Below, piece by piece: positions 22,713-34,770 of a stretch of 64,000 nt of DNA. Numbering within the stretch: the first letter of the stretch is position 1; each line of letters begins with the position of its first letter. The DNA is from Antitrichia curtipendula (taxonomy: Eukaryota; Streptophyta; Bryopsida; Hypnales; Leucodontaceae): the NCBI GenBank assembly GCA_951230915.1, contig OX579640.1, positions 15,892,981-15,956,980 of the forward strand. Direction: 5' to 3'. A program made the position numbers and the translations under genes. The notes beneath the pieces are model-generated. The model saw nothing but the letters and a program-made list of their open reading frames with translations, searched no databases and had not been told where the DNA came from.

Positions 22713-23517
22713 AGTACCCTTCATTGCTTCAATATTGTTGCAATATTGTTTCAATGGGTTAACAATATAGTATTGAAAGTATATTGTTACATTACTGCAA
22801 GTAATAATGCAACAATATAGTGTCAATGGGAGTGCTGCATTTTTAGTAACCCCTAAAGCCCCAAGGGTGTTTTGTGCCAAAAAACACTCAAAACTACCAC
22901 TTTTGTTGTATTCACTTAAGGAACCCATTCTTTTTGTTTTTTTGGGAATTTAACCCTATGATCTTGTACTTAACTTGTTTGAGATCATCTAGTAAAACTT
23001 TCATCAAATTTCACCATACGGATTGGAAGATATTAGCATTCAAAGTTGAACAAAAAGGTTTTTCAAGAAGATGCTTAAATTGTCCAAAAAACAAAGATTG
23101 TCCATAACTTTCTCATCCCTAGTCCAAATAGAATGAATCAAAGCTTCATGTATAGGTAAAAACATAATATTTAGGAAAATAATTCAAAAAAAATTATTTT
23201 GACTTATAGGTATTTTTGGGGGGGCTGCCCGTCAATCTCCATTTCTTGCTCATTGTGCCATAACTTTTTCATCCGGCATCTGATTGAAACAAAAATCATA
23301 TATCCACAAAACTCTTGCAAAGCTACACAACCTCAAAAAATCTCAAAAAAATTCACTTCAAATTGAGACAACATGAACCTACCCGGTCCCAAATTGTCCC
23401 CTAAGGGGACAAGTAGGACTTTAGGGGTTAAAAATATATTGTTTCAAGTACTGCAACAATACACTTTCAATACTATACTGTTAACGCATTGAAACAGTAT
23501 TGCAGCAATGCATGGCT
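22713..23517. mobile_element. Foldback element split by a TTAA element
   Basis: The left arm (about 22719-22845: CATTGCTTCAATATTG, TTTCAATGGGTTAACAATAT, AGTATTGAAAG) is the inverse of the right arm (about 23436-23510: CTTTCAATACT, ATACTGTTAACGCATTGAAA, CAATGCATGG). Without the insert it would be a palindromic element of about 220 bp. The limits are approximate and no target duplication was identified. Confidence 0.7.
22846..23431 (+). mobile_element. TTAA-family element, subfamily A, short form
   Basis: It starts GTAACCCCTAAAGCCCCAAG and ends GGACTTTAGGGGTTAA. 586 bp, with the middle third missing as in the copy at 6681. It lies in the loop between the arms of a foldback element, so it inserted there. 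The subterminal palindrome TTGTCCCCTAAGGGGACAAG is intact. Confidence 0.87.
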
Positions 23518-23777
23518 TTTTCCCAATGTGAATCTAAATCTGAAGGACTGACTGATGTTTTCTTTTCGTTAATTTGATTTGTTTATTGACTCCAATAGCA
23601 TTTTCTAAATTAAAGTGTTACAATAAGCTAAATAATTGACTGCAGTAAGTTATGTGCAACTGAATGAAGGGATTTTCTTTTTTCTTTTTTGACTGGGATT
23701 TTTTTTTCTTTCACTTGTGCCCCAGCTGGTTTCAAATAGGATTGTAGTTTTTGTTTGTTTTTCACATTGGAAGAACT

Positions 23778-24714
23778 TTAAAACTGTAGCCTCTGAGAGG
23801 CTTGCTGAAAGCCATTTTTATTTGTCAAAAAACACTCAAAACTGCCATTTATGTTGCATTCACCCATGAAAACAATTATTTTTTTAATTTAAAATTTAAT
23901 GTAGGATCTTGTACTTTACTTGTTTGAGATCATTTGCTAAAAATTTCATGAACTTTGACTAAACAGATTAATAGATATTAGCATCCAAAGTTGGACAAAA
24001 AATATTTTTTGAACACTTACTAGCCTGCAATTTCAAATGACTTTGACCACCATTTGTGAAAACATTTTGCACTATGGAATTTGAATTAAAAAAAATTTGT
24101 GTTGAAGAAACAAGTTGAAAGTCTAGGAAAAAAAATGAAAGAAAAACACACTTGATTTTCATTCTTTAAAAAATTGTTTAGTAGAAGTAGGTCAAAGATT
24201 GAAAGAAAAAATAATTTGGTAATAGCTCTAAGATGAGATTGGAATACAATAACCCCAATCGTGAGATTATTCTAGCAAGCAAAATTATCTTTGTCAAACA
24301 ATTTCTTTTGTGAAAATTGCATTTAGAAATAAATCCTAAGAGTTATTTTTCTAAGAAGATGCTCAAATTGCCTGAAAAACAAGATTATTCATAACTCTTA
24401 CATCACTTATCCAAATGGAATGAATCAAAGCTTCACATGTAGGCAAAAATATGATCTATAAGAAAAAGAAAGAAAAATTTAATTTCAAAATTTTTGTGGA
24501 TTTTTATTTTGCTTGCCAAATGAAAATTTGGACTTTTTGTAGTATAACTTTTGCTCCTAGGCACCAATTGAAATAAAGAATATATTCCAACAAAGCTAAT
24601 AAATTTGTTTATCTTATCAAAAAATTCAAAAAGTTTCATTGGAATTTGAGGTCATAGGAACCTACCCAAAATCTATTTTGTCCCCCAAGGGGACAATGGT
24701 CCTTTAGGGGTTAA
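23778..24714 (+). mobile_element. TTAA-family element, subfamily A, left end decayed
   Basis: The right end CCTTTAGGGGTTAA is intact, and the palindrome GTCCCCCAAGGGGAC sits just inside it. The left end is decayed; the best candidate is TTAA at 23778, giving 937 bp as expected. AAAACACTCAAAACTGCC and GTAGGATCTTGTACTTTAC mark the left interior. Confidence 0.78.
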
Positions 24715-24894
24715 ATTTGTAAAAAATTTAGACAAACAATCGATGACAATAGCTGTTGAAATATGCAAAACTTTGGCACGTATCAACCATAGCCAAAAAC
24801 TAAATCATTCTTTGCAAAAAAAACGTAAAAGTGGTTCATTAATGGATCATAAAAACAGTCCCATTTATGCAACAACAGTCAAAGCTTTCTTCTC

Positions 24895-25820
24895 TTAACC
24901 TCTAAAGTCCCAAGGCCTTTTCTCCATCAAAAAACACTCAAAACTGCCATTTCAACTGCAAAGAGCAAAAAATTGTAAAAATTGTTTTCTTACATATCTA
25001 ATTGTAGGATCTTGTACAACACTAGTATAAGAATGCGTGGAAAAAGTTTCAAAAAGTTTCCCTCGTAAATTGCAAGATATTTACATTTAAAGTGAAGAAA
25101 ACAAGTATTTTTACACCTTGCTTGACTAGATTCTTTAACTTAAAACTTTTTTAACTTAAATTTTTTGCTCTATTGATTTGAATCTTCTAATTTTTTTTGT
25201 TAAAGAATTGAGTTAAGAATCTAGGGAAAAATTTCAACAAATAATTCCTTAATTTCCACTCATTAAAAAAATATTAAGTAGAAATAGGTTCAAGATTGAA
25301 GGGATAACTTAACTGTTAATAGCTCTAAGATGGAATTGAAATACAATAATCTCAACGGTGAGATTGTTCTAGCAAGCAAACTAAACCTTGCCTAAATTTA
25401 TTTTTTTAAACATTATAAAAAATACAACCAAAAATGAATTTTATAATTTTTTCCCAAGAAGATGCTTAGATTGCCCAAAAAACAAGATTGTCCATAACTT
25501 TCTCATCACTAGTCCAAATGGAATGAATAGAAGCTCCAAATGTAGACAAAAATATAATCTTGGAGAAAAAAATTTAAAAACAAAAAAATTCAACTTTTAG
25601 TGATTTTTGGAGGGTTGCCCCTCGAGCTGCTTTTTGGATTCATGGTGGCATAACTTTTGCTCCCAGGCATTGATTCAGAGAAAAATTATATTCCTAGAAA
25701 GCTAATCTGATTTCCTATCTTCAAAGAAGTTTCAAAAAATCATGTCAAAAATTAAGGTCACACAAGCCTACCTGAAATCTCAAAAATCCTCCGTAGGGAC
25801 TTTGAGACTTTAGGGTTTAA
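24895..25820 (+). mobile_element. TTAA-family element, subfamily A, full length
   Basis: The borders are TTAACCTCTAAAGTCCC and GACTTTAGGGTTTAA. Interior landmarks in order: CTCAAAACTGCCATTTC, GTAGGATCTTGTA, TTGTCCATAACTTTCTCATC and GGCATAACTTTTGCTCCCAG. 926 bp, non-coding. Confidence 0.9.
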
Positions 25821-25960
25821 TACCAAAAGCATAAATCACCTATTTAGTAATCAATTGACACATGCTTTTAGTAGCTGGGAAGAAAAACAGTTGGTGGCTC
25901 TATTGTAGAGATTTGGATGTAAAGAGTTCAACCTGGTTTGATAGGGAATTTCGTTAACCT

Positions 25961-26916
25961 TTAACCCCTAAAGGACCAAACACCGTTTTTTGACAACATA
26001 GCGTTTTTAGGCAGCTCACCACGAATGGAATTTTTTATTTTTTTTCTTTGAAATTTTCAAACAAGATGTGCCCGAGGAGTAGCTTTAGGGCCCAACAATT
26101 TTCATAACTTTTGACCACATGGTTAAAAAGTTATGGTATGATATGTAGTTTTCATTGTTCGGCGAGCAGCCTGGGCAGCAAAAAAAACTTCTTTACAAAT
26201 CATTTTCTAGAGAAATAAAAATTTGAAATTGGTTCTCTAGATTTATGTGCACAAGGAAAGCTTTGAATCATTCCACTTTGATTTATGAGATGAAAGTTAT
26301 GAGGAATTTTAGTTGTGGGTAGTTTGCGGGTAGTTATGGAATCTCTACTCTAAAATAAACTTTGAAGTCCTTTATTTAACTCAATTTTCAATATTTTTGG
26401 AAAAAAATATAAACACAAGGTGTAGATTGTTTATTACAACATTACAATCGTTTGGATTGGCATTTTTCAATTCCATAATTAAATCCTTAACAATTTAGTG
26501 TTTTGAATCACTTTCTACTTCTTTCTACTTACTATTTTTTTCCTATATGTTGTACATTTCCAAATGATCTGAAATTTTTCAAGCATGTAGCTAACTTGCT
26601 TTGAAGAATGAATCCAAAGAGTTACCACCATTTTGGACATTTTTTCATACAAATGTGACCATGTGAAGTGCAGCTGCCCGGTTTTTCGCAGGGACAAAAA
26701 CTGAGGGTTTTTGTCACTTCAAATGCTAATATCTTGCAATCTACACGGTGGAAATTTCTGAAATTTTTTCCACATCTTCTCAAACTAGTTTACTACAAGA
26801 TCCTACGGTTACATGTGTCCAAAAATATTTTTTTTCCAAAATTTGATACTTGTACTAAACATGGCAGTTTGGGAGCGTTTTTTGTGAAAACATAGTCAAA
26901 AACCTTTAGGGGTTAA
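25961..26916 (-). mobile_element. TTAA-family element, subfamily B, full length
   Basis: The ends are TTAACCCCTAAAGGACC and AACCTTTAGGGGTTAA. It is nearly identical, in reverse orientation, to 51405-52360. 956 bp, the longest form seen. Its biological left end abuts the next element, with which it shares the TTAA at 26913-26916. Confidence 0.9.
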
Positions 26917-27837
26917 AGTTCCATGACTATGTTTTCACCAAAAACGCTATAAAACTGTCATTTCTAGTACAAGTACCAAAATTTTGAATTTTTTTTTTTG
27001 ATACATATAACTGTAGGATCTTGTAATATGCTGACTTCAGAACATGTGGTAAAAATTTCAGAAATTCCCACCATGTGGATTACAAGATAGAAGCATTCAA
27101 AATCACTGAAATTGTTTTTTTGACCCCGCAAAAAAACAAGTAGCTACTTTTCAGAAGCTCACTTTTCTATGAAAAAATGTCCAAAATGGTGGTGCTTCTT
27201 TGGATTCTTTTTTCTAGACAAGTTGGCTACATGCTTAAAAATTTCACATCTTTTGGAATTGTACAACATATAGGAAAAAATAGTAAGTAGAAAGAAGTAG
27301 AGAATGATTCAAAATACAAAATTGTTAAGAATTTAGGTATAGAATTGGAAAATCCCAGTCCCCCTAATAGTCAAAACGTTGTAACAATCAATCTACATCC
27401 TATGATTTTATTTTTCCCAAAAAATATTGAAAATTGAGTAAGATGAAGGACTTCAAAGTTTGTTTTAGAGTAGAGATTCCATAATTGCCCGCAAACTAAA
27501 ACTCCTCATAACTTTTGACTCATTGGTCAAAATGGAATGATTAAAAGCTTTCCACGTATATATAACTCTAGAAAACCAATTTCAAATTTTTGTTTACGAA
27601 AACAATGAGTTTTTCTGGTCTGCCCAGACTGCCCAGCTAAGAAAAAAAGTAACTTATTAAGCCATAACTTTTGACTTGTATTTTCAAATGTCATGAAATT
27701 TAGTGCATGTGGAAGATATTCCTCGCTCACAACTTCTATTAAAAATTTCAGCCAAAAATATGAAAATCTCCAGTCACAGATACCTACCCAAATTTTTTAT
27801 ACTACCAAAAAACGCATGTTGGTCCTTTAAGGGTTAA
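26913..27837 (+). mobile_element. TTAA-family element, subfamily B, head-to-head neighbour
   Basis: It begins at the shared TTAA as TTAAAGTTCCATGACTATG, so the CCCCT of its terminus is missing. It ends GGTCCTTTAAGGGTTAA. Interior blocks are those of 18982 and 51405. The two elements meet left end to left end. Confidence 0.85.
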
Positions 27838-30800
27838 AAATGATGATATTTCATACGTCAGTTTTAGACCGCATGGTCTAAACCATCTAATAGGTTTCAA
27901 ACTGTGCAATCTACATTGTAAAAGTGTCTAAGTTTCAGAATGCTTGTCATTTTATGAAAATTCCACATTTAGTGGGTCAAGTGAAAGAAAGAGAGTTTTT
28001 TTCTTTAATAATTAGTTAATTAATTACATGGAGGGTACGGCAGCTGGCCGGAGTCGAATCAGTTTGGGACAGTGAGAGGGGAAGAGCTTCAGTTGCCAGA
28101 GAGATTGGATGGCAGTGAGTTTTTTACCTTACATTGGTCCAGACAAGCCTCCATACTCTAGACTCTATATTTTAATTTTTTAATTTTAAAAATTTAAACA
28201 GACGATGCTTCAGTATTTTTGTAAAAGGAATCTCAATTGTTTGGGTGCCCAATCTTGAGTTCATTTCGGATAGAAGATACCCGAAGTTGTAGGAAGAAGA
28301 CAAGTGGTGGCCACTCATTGAATATTGTCGATGCTTATGTCTAGTTTTTTAGTCATTTTTTTTTGTGGTGGGGCACAACTATAGGATGAATTTCTACAAT
28401 GACAAACAAATGTTTTGTATATTATACAATAAGACATTTTCAACCCATGTTAGAGAGAAATGAAGCATTCTAATGTGATTGGTCAAATGTTAGAAGGTTG
28501 TCTCCAACGACGGTGAGGATACAAAGTGTTCAATGGATGACTTTTTTGGTTTATTGTAGAACAAAGAATGCACCTATGGGTCCAAAAGTGGAATTATATT
28601 TGCGTGAGTACTTGAAATCACTAAAGCGGCGTCCTTTTAGTGTTAACCCGTACAATTCCTTTGCATCAAAAGGACAATTCCCTTACAAAAATCCCCTTTC
28701 TAAACACAATGCAACAAAATTATTATTTTTGATTATTTTTTTGTTGATTCAACCAATGAATCTTTTATCTTACTTGTTGATAAATATCCTCTTTAAAATT
28801 GAAAGTGAAAAAATCAAAAGTAATCAACTAAGAAGATGAAACTTTGTCCTTGTTGTGGACTAGAAGGAGAGAGCTCGTGATAGACTAAACTTAGTGTGAT
28901 TGTGAATTGTGCAAAGTTAGCAAGGGTCTAATGATTGACGTGCTTGCTTGTAATATTACAACGTTAAACTGGAGATAGACTATTTGCTTGTGAAAGGCTT
29001 GAGTGTATTTGACCAATAGTTAAAGATCGGTGACTTTAAAATATTATTGTATAAATTGTAATATAATTCTAGTTGATCAGCATATACATTAAATTATTGA
29101 ATTGGATGAGACATTGTGAGATGATTGAGAGGAAATAAGTGAATTGCAAAATAGGAGATTGTGTGTTTCGATATTGTCAAATGTTCTACCAATTGTTTTG
29201 TGAAGTTAAGAATTAGGGAGAGACTAATTGATTTTCTTGTGTTTGAATTTATAATTTCTTAGAAATGTTGGTATAAAGAATGTATATGGTTGAGTAATCT
29301 CAACTCATTGAGTAGGTTGTTAATCTTATCATATAAAATTTTGTCAAATTTTTTGTCAAGTGGGATCCAAGTGAAGTCTTTAGAGTCAAAAACCTAATTA
29401 GAGGCTATATTAAAATTTGCCAAAAATAAATTAAAAATATAAAGATTCTAAAATTTGTCCAAAATCAACAAAATTCCAAAAATGTCTTCAATAGCCTTTA
29501 GGGGTTTAAGAATAAACATTTTGTCATGTGAATTATAGAAAAATTATTGACAAAAAATGAAATAAAATTACAAATACGGGCACATTCTATATTTGGAATA
29601 GACAAGGGCACATTCTATATACTTTTGATTAGGCTTCATTTCCTCTTTTCCTTTCTATCCAGCCTTTGGGCTTGGTTGATGTGTATTGTGTTGTTTTGCA
29701 ATGGAATTTTCATTTGTTTCCAAAAAAGATTACAAACATGACGGCCATAATTGTGGCATTGGGTCCATACTTCTTTGATTTTTTTCCCTCAAAAAATAAG
29801 AATTGATGGATTCTTAAAATAGATTTTTTTGGCAATATTCTTTATTTCATCACAAAATAATTTTGTTTTAAAAAGAAATCCTAAAATTATCTGCTTTTAG
29901 AATTATTTTCCATCCAAACTTGTTCAACAGCTATAATATAAGGAAGTATGTTTTGAAAGTGGTTTGTTGCTATTGATCTGATTGTGAAGTGCAATTTCTT
30001 CCAAGATCATCAACCTATAGAATGATTGCATGCACAAATGTATTTAGCCAAATTTGGCTAGTTTGCTCTTTAATCCTTTCAAGAACAAGGTAGTCCAATT
30101 TTTTTTTGAAATTGTAAAAGATCATTATAAAAATTCTACTTAGAATAATAATTCTTGACAACTATTCAACAAAAGTTGTAAAATATGATGCCATAGAAAA
30201 AATAGCCATCCTAAATTTGCAATAATAGATTTTCAAGTTTGAAAAAAATACATAAGGCAAATTTTTTGTCCAAACAACAATTTTTTTCAGCTATGGAAAG
30301 ACAATCTAGCGAACTCTATTAAAAAACAATATCCTCTTGTTCTATTTTATTTTTTGGTATATACATGGTTGAGAGAGGCATCAACCAAAAGACAATCATT
30401 AGGCATTTGGATCATTTATAGTATCTTGTTTGCACTTGGTGCCAAGGATGTTTTCGCCAAAATGACTCCAATCCAAAAGTGTATCTAAATTCATTTCCTA
30501 CAACCCTTGCTAACACTAATCTTAACACCAACTTCAAAACATACTTGAAAGTGTATATTGAAGACGTTATTTTCTTTTGAGGCACAAGAATTTGAAACTA
30601 AGTTATATAACCTATTTTTGACAACATTAAGCGTTTTAACATATGCCCCATTGAACAATGGAGGAGGGGCTAATTTTCTCTAGTCAAAGAATATAACCAA
30701 TGAAGATTGCACTATTTTTTACTAATATTTCATCAAGTTTGGAATTAGTATAAATTAAGGAAGTGTAGAGAAGAGTCCAACTTGTTTATCAATGTATAGG

Positions 30801-30839
30801 CAAACCTATTTTTGAGAAGTGTAAAATTGAAATGTATTA
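27838..30839. other. 3-kb AT-rich stretch, no gene or element recognised
   Basis: A less AT-rich patch lies at about 28030-28110. An open frame of about 110 codons near 28498-28839 has no ATG at its start and no recognisable domain, so I do not call it a gene. No terminal repeats were seen. Confidence 0.45.
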
Positions 30840-31687
30840 TTAAACCCTCAAGTCCCGTTGTCCCCTTGGGAGAAAATGAATTTTGGGTAGGCTCCTATAG
30901 TCTCAATATTTGTCAATGTTTTTTAAACTTTTTACAAGCATAGAAAAATACATTAGACTTCCAAAAATATAATTTTATTTCAATCATAGTTTGGGAACAA
31001 AAGTTATGGCACAAAAAGCCCTTTTTTAGTTTGGTGGGTAGAAAAAAAACTTCAAAAAGACTTAACATAAAAATTTAAAATTTTATTTTGTATAGATTAT
31101 ATTTTTATATAGATGGGAAGATTTGATTTATTCCATTTTGATTTGTTCTGTGAAAGTTATAGACAATTTTGATATTGTGCAAGCATCTTCTTGAAAAAAT
31201 AACTTTTAGGATTCATTTCTTACCTCAATTTTCACAATTTTCTTATAAAAAAAATATTTCACAAGGTTCAGATCCTTTTTAGAACAATCTTAGTGTTGAG
31301 ATTAGTGTAATTCAATTCCATCCAAGAACTATTAACAATTTAGATTTTCTAAGTGTTTTTTTCTAAATAAAAAAAATTATAGACTCTCATATAAAATTCA
31401 AAATTCAAAATCTATACAACAAAAATTATAAGTTATGAAGGTTCAAAGCTAAAAAATGTAGTTGAGCAAGGTGCAATAAAATTTGTTTCCTTCACTTTAA
31501 ATACAAATATCTTGCAATCTACAAGGTCAAAGTTTGTTAAACTTCTTCCACATTATTATACTAGTCTTTTACAATCCTATGATTAGATATGCAAAAAAAA
31601 CATTTTAATTTTTTTTTGCTCTTTGCTATAAAAATGACAGTTTTGAGTGGTTTTTAATGGAAAAGAGGCTTTGGACTATAGGATTAA
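30840..31687 (-). mobile_element. TTAA-family element, subfamily A
   Basis: The left border TTAAACCCTCAAGTCCC and the decayed right border GGACTATAGGATTAA enclose 848 bp. Interior blocks GGCACAAAAAGCCC and CTTGCAATCTACAAGGTCAA run in minus-strand order. Confidence 0.82.
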
Positions 31688-31950
31688 TTTCTACAGGACC
31701 AAGCCACATTTTGGGCATAAATTGTGAAAAAATGCCTCTTTTCCAAGGCAATGTGAAAAAAGAATTAAAATCATATTTTTTGAAAAATTCAACCGTACAA
31801 ATTTGTACAAGACTAATATGGGAATGTGTGGAAAAAATTTGAAAAACTTTGAGCATACAAATTGAAAGATTATAACGTCTGAAGTTAGAAGAAAATACAT
31901 AGTTTTCTTATCTTACCCAACATAATCAATAGACTTTAACTCTTCCTAAA
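31684..31950 (+). mobile_element. Left part of a decayed TTAA-family element
   Basis: From the TTAA shared with the preceding element it reads TTAATTTCTACAGGACCAAG, matching the left end of 35980. It continues with ACAAATTTGTACAAGACTAA-type interior to about 31950, where similarity fades. No right end was found. Again two left ends meet at one TTAA. Confidence 0.5.
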
Positions 31951-32188
31951 GTGAGATTTTTACACTATACAAATGTTTTTTGACATTTGCATCTTGTATC
32001 ACGTATCTATAGGGTAGCTTTGCCATTGCCCAAGAAAATAATGAATTAATTTGAAAATATAATGATCAACATCTAATAAAGGAATTTTTTGAGATTTGAC
32101 TTTTTGAACAAATAAATAATCATAGTTTCTCCTTTCATCAAACTTTTAACCTAGATTATCTATCCTTACACAACTACTCACCTCATGC

Positions 32189-33121
32189 TTAACCGCTAAA
32201 GTCCCAAGGCCATTTTCTGGCCAGAAACCACTGGAAACTGCCATTTTCGCTGCGTTCATCCAAGAAAACAAAAACAAAAAAACATTTTTTTCAAAATCTA
32301 ACCGTAGGATCTGGTACTTCACTTGTCTAAGATCATGTGGTAAAAATTTCATCAAGTTTGACCGTACAGATTGGAAGATATCAGCATTCAAAGTTGAAAA
32401 AATAGTCTTTTGAATGCTGTTTTTTCAATTTCAGCTGACTTTGGCCGCCATTTGGAAAAAAAATTTACACTACAGACTTTGAATTTAAAACTTTTTGTAT
32501 TGAAGAATTGAGTTGAGAATTTAGGAAAAAATTTCAAAAAATAAACACTCGATTTTCATTCTTTAAAAAATTGTTAAGTAGATGTAGGTCCAAGATTGAA
32601 TAAAAAACTAAATTGTTAATAGCTCCAAGGTGGTATTGAAACACAATAATCCCAACGGTGAGATTGTTCTAGCAAGAAAAACAACCATGTCTAGCATTTG
32701 TTTTTGAAAAATTGTGAAAATTGCATTCAAAAACGAATCCTATAAGTTATTTTTTCAAGAAGATGCTTAGATTGCCCGAAAAACAAGATTGTCCATAACT
32801 ATCTCATTATTAGTCCAAATAGAATGAATAAAAGCTTCACACATATATAGAAATATAATATTTTAGGAAGAAATTTATTTTTAATTTATTTTGACTTTTT
32901 GTGATTTTTTTGTGTTGCCCGCTGAGTTTGGTTTTGGGCTTTTTGTAGTATAACTTTTGCTCCCGGACACCAATTGAAATAAAAAGTATATTCCCACAAA
33001 GATAATCAGTTTTTCTATCTTCAAAATTAAAAAAAAAAAATCAGAACAAAAATTCAGCCCGTAGGTACCTGCCCAAACTCCCATTTGTCCCCCGAGGGGA
33101 CAATGGGACTTTAGGGGTTAA
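32189..33121 (+). mobile_element. TTAA-family element, subfamily A, full length
   Basis: The borders are TTAACCGCTAAAGTCCC and GGGACTTTAGGGGTTAA. The subterminal palindrome GTCCCCCGAGGGGAC is intact. Interior landmarks: GCCATTTTCTGGCCAG, CCGTAGGATCTGGTAC and AGATTGTCCATAACT. 933 bp, non-coding. Confidence 0.92.
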
Positions 33122-33699
33122 GTCTCTTGTATAGCTTCAAAAGCCACGTTAAATGTGTAGAGAAATGTGAAGATAAGCTATTTATACAAGTGGGGTGGTA
33201 GGAGGTAAAACAAACCATATACGATAGGTATGTAAAGTAGGATTACTAAGAGCTCAACCGCTTGTAGTAAAGTCAAAAGCAAAAATTGTGTTTAAAGTTC
33301 AGACTTTATTTAGGCATATTAGAATAATCTTTTTTAGAAAAAGTTGAACTTAGTTAATGTGTATAATCAAGCTAACTTTCATCTCCAAAAATCCGTTTGA
33401 GATTTCAAGCCTCCAATCAAAAGTTATAGACAAAGTTTTGACAATGAGTGGTGAAGCTCTCACCAAATTATCCCATACCCTTTGAGGATTCATGACGGAC
33501 AATGGATTTCATTATAAAATTGACCTCTCCACCCTCTATTTTCAAGTGTTGCCAATATAGTAGTTCCTTCATTTGGTCTTCATTTATTTCTTGATGATAG
33601 ATGGTCAAATGATGGATTGGGATTTGCACATGGACTTTTCGTTCTTACCTTGAAGTCTTTGTTTATTTATTTATTTTTGCTCCTGTTCTATAATTTCTA
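33122..33699. other. AT-rich stretch, nothing recognised
   Basis: No element ends or coding region seen. Confidence 0.4.
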
Positions 33700-34121
33700 A
33701 ATATTTTGCCATTTTTATTTTTTTATTTTTTTCCTTTTTCGACAAATATCTGGCACAATTTTCAAACTAAATCGCCATCATTTTGTTGAATTATTTTTTG
33801 GCAAAGCTGCCCTAGAGGTACAGCACCTGCCAAATTTCATAATCACTGGAAGACTTTTGCACATACTGCCCGAAGTTGCCCGAGTTGCCCCAAAAATTCA
33901 AGGCAACATAACTTTTGATCTGGACACCTAATCGGAAAAAAATATTAAAATATTAAAAAAATCATAAACCCACTAAAGGGGGTACATGTTCACACCTTTT
34001 CTTCAAAATTTTGAGAATGTCTGTTAAAAAATGACTTTATACGCACCTACTTGCGTACGTTCACCGGTCACCATGATCACTTGTGTACATTCAAATGGTC
34101 ACTTGGTCCTTTAGGGGTTAA
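33700..34121 (+). mobile_element. Right half of a TTAA-family element
   Basis: The right end TTGGTCCTTTAGGGGTTAA is intact. The interior (GTTGCCCGAGTTGCCCC, GGCAACATAACTTTTGATC) matches 12480-12796. No left end was found; the stated start is a guess. Confidence 0.6.
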
Positions 34122-34239
34122 AAGGTGTCTGATTTGTCACACGATTATGAAGCTGCTAAACTGCATCATATCCCCCTCATTTGCAAAAAATAGAGGTCAC
34201 CCAATTTTGCACAAATGGGTCCTGTCTAGGGAAAAATCC

Positions 34240-34770
34240 CGACAACGGAAAAAAAATTGGCCCGGGAGGTTGCTGATGATCTGGCACTCTCATTCATTCA
34301 AGTGTTTTTGTCATGAGACGTGCGCCTCTTTGCAAGGAAAGGCGAAAACCGTGTAAAAATTTGGTCCAAAGACGCAAGCTGCTGCTGCCGCTTCCGTTGG
34401 AAGTCGTTCTTTTGACCAAACTGTCGATGATGACCAGCAGTGGTCACTGATCATCCGGTTGGACCATCGAGAGCGGAGGATGACGAGCTGCAGACGCTAG
34501 CGATGAATAATAAGGGCAGCGCAAGAGTTGAGCCCATTTTTCTGAACCTCTGCGCCCCGGGCCTGCACCCTGCATGTGCCTTGGCCGGGACAGGCTGGGG
34601 GGGTCTCTCATACCATAACCGTCGTCATCGTCGTCGTTGAGATATTTCACTAGCTACGATACCCTTATTCCCAACGGTAAACCAAACTCACCCGCCTCTA
34701 TTGATAATGACGCGCACTACATCACATTACGCGAGACAGGTGCACAGAAAGGGGCAGGCCTCAGAATTCA
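34240..34770. other. GC-rich patch of unknown origin
   Basis: A sharp rise in GC with CTGCTGCTGCC and CGTCGTCATCGTCGTCG runs. Open frames of about 65-100 codons occur on both strands, none recognisable. It could be a gene remnant. It matches none of the repeat families here. Confidence 0.4.

Noticed and set aside
28498..28839. 113-codon frame with a hydrophobic C-terminal part
   Set aside because: It starts at TTG, has no homologue I recognise, and the hydrophobic part reflects T-rich DNA.
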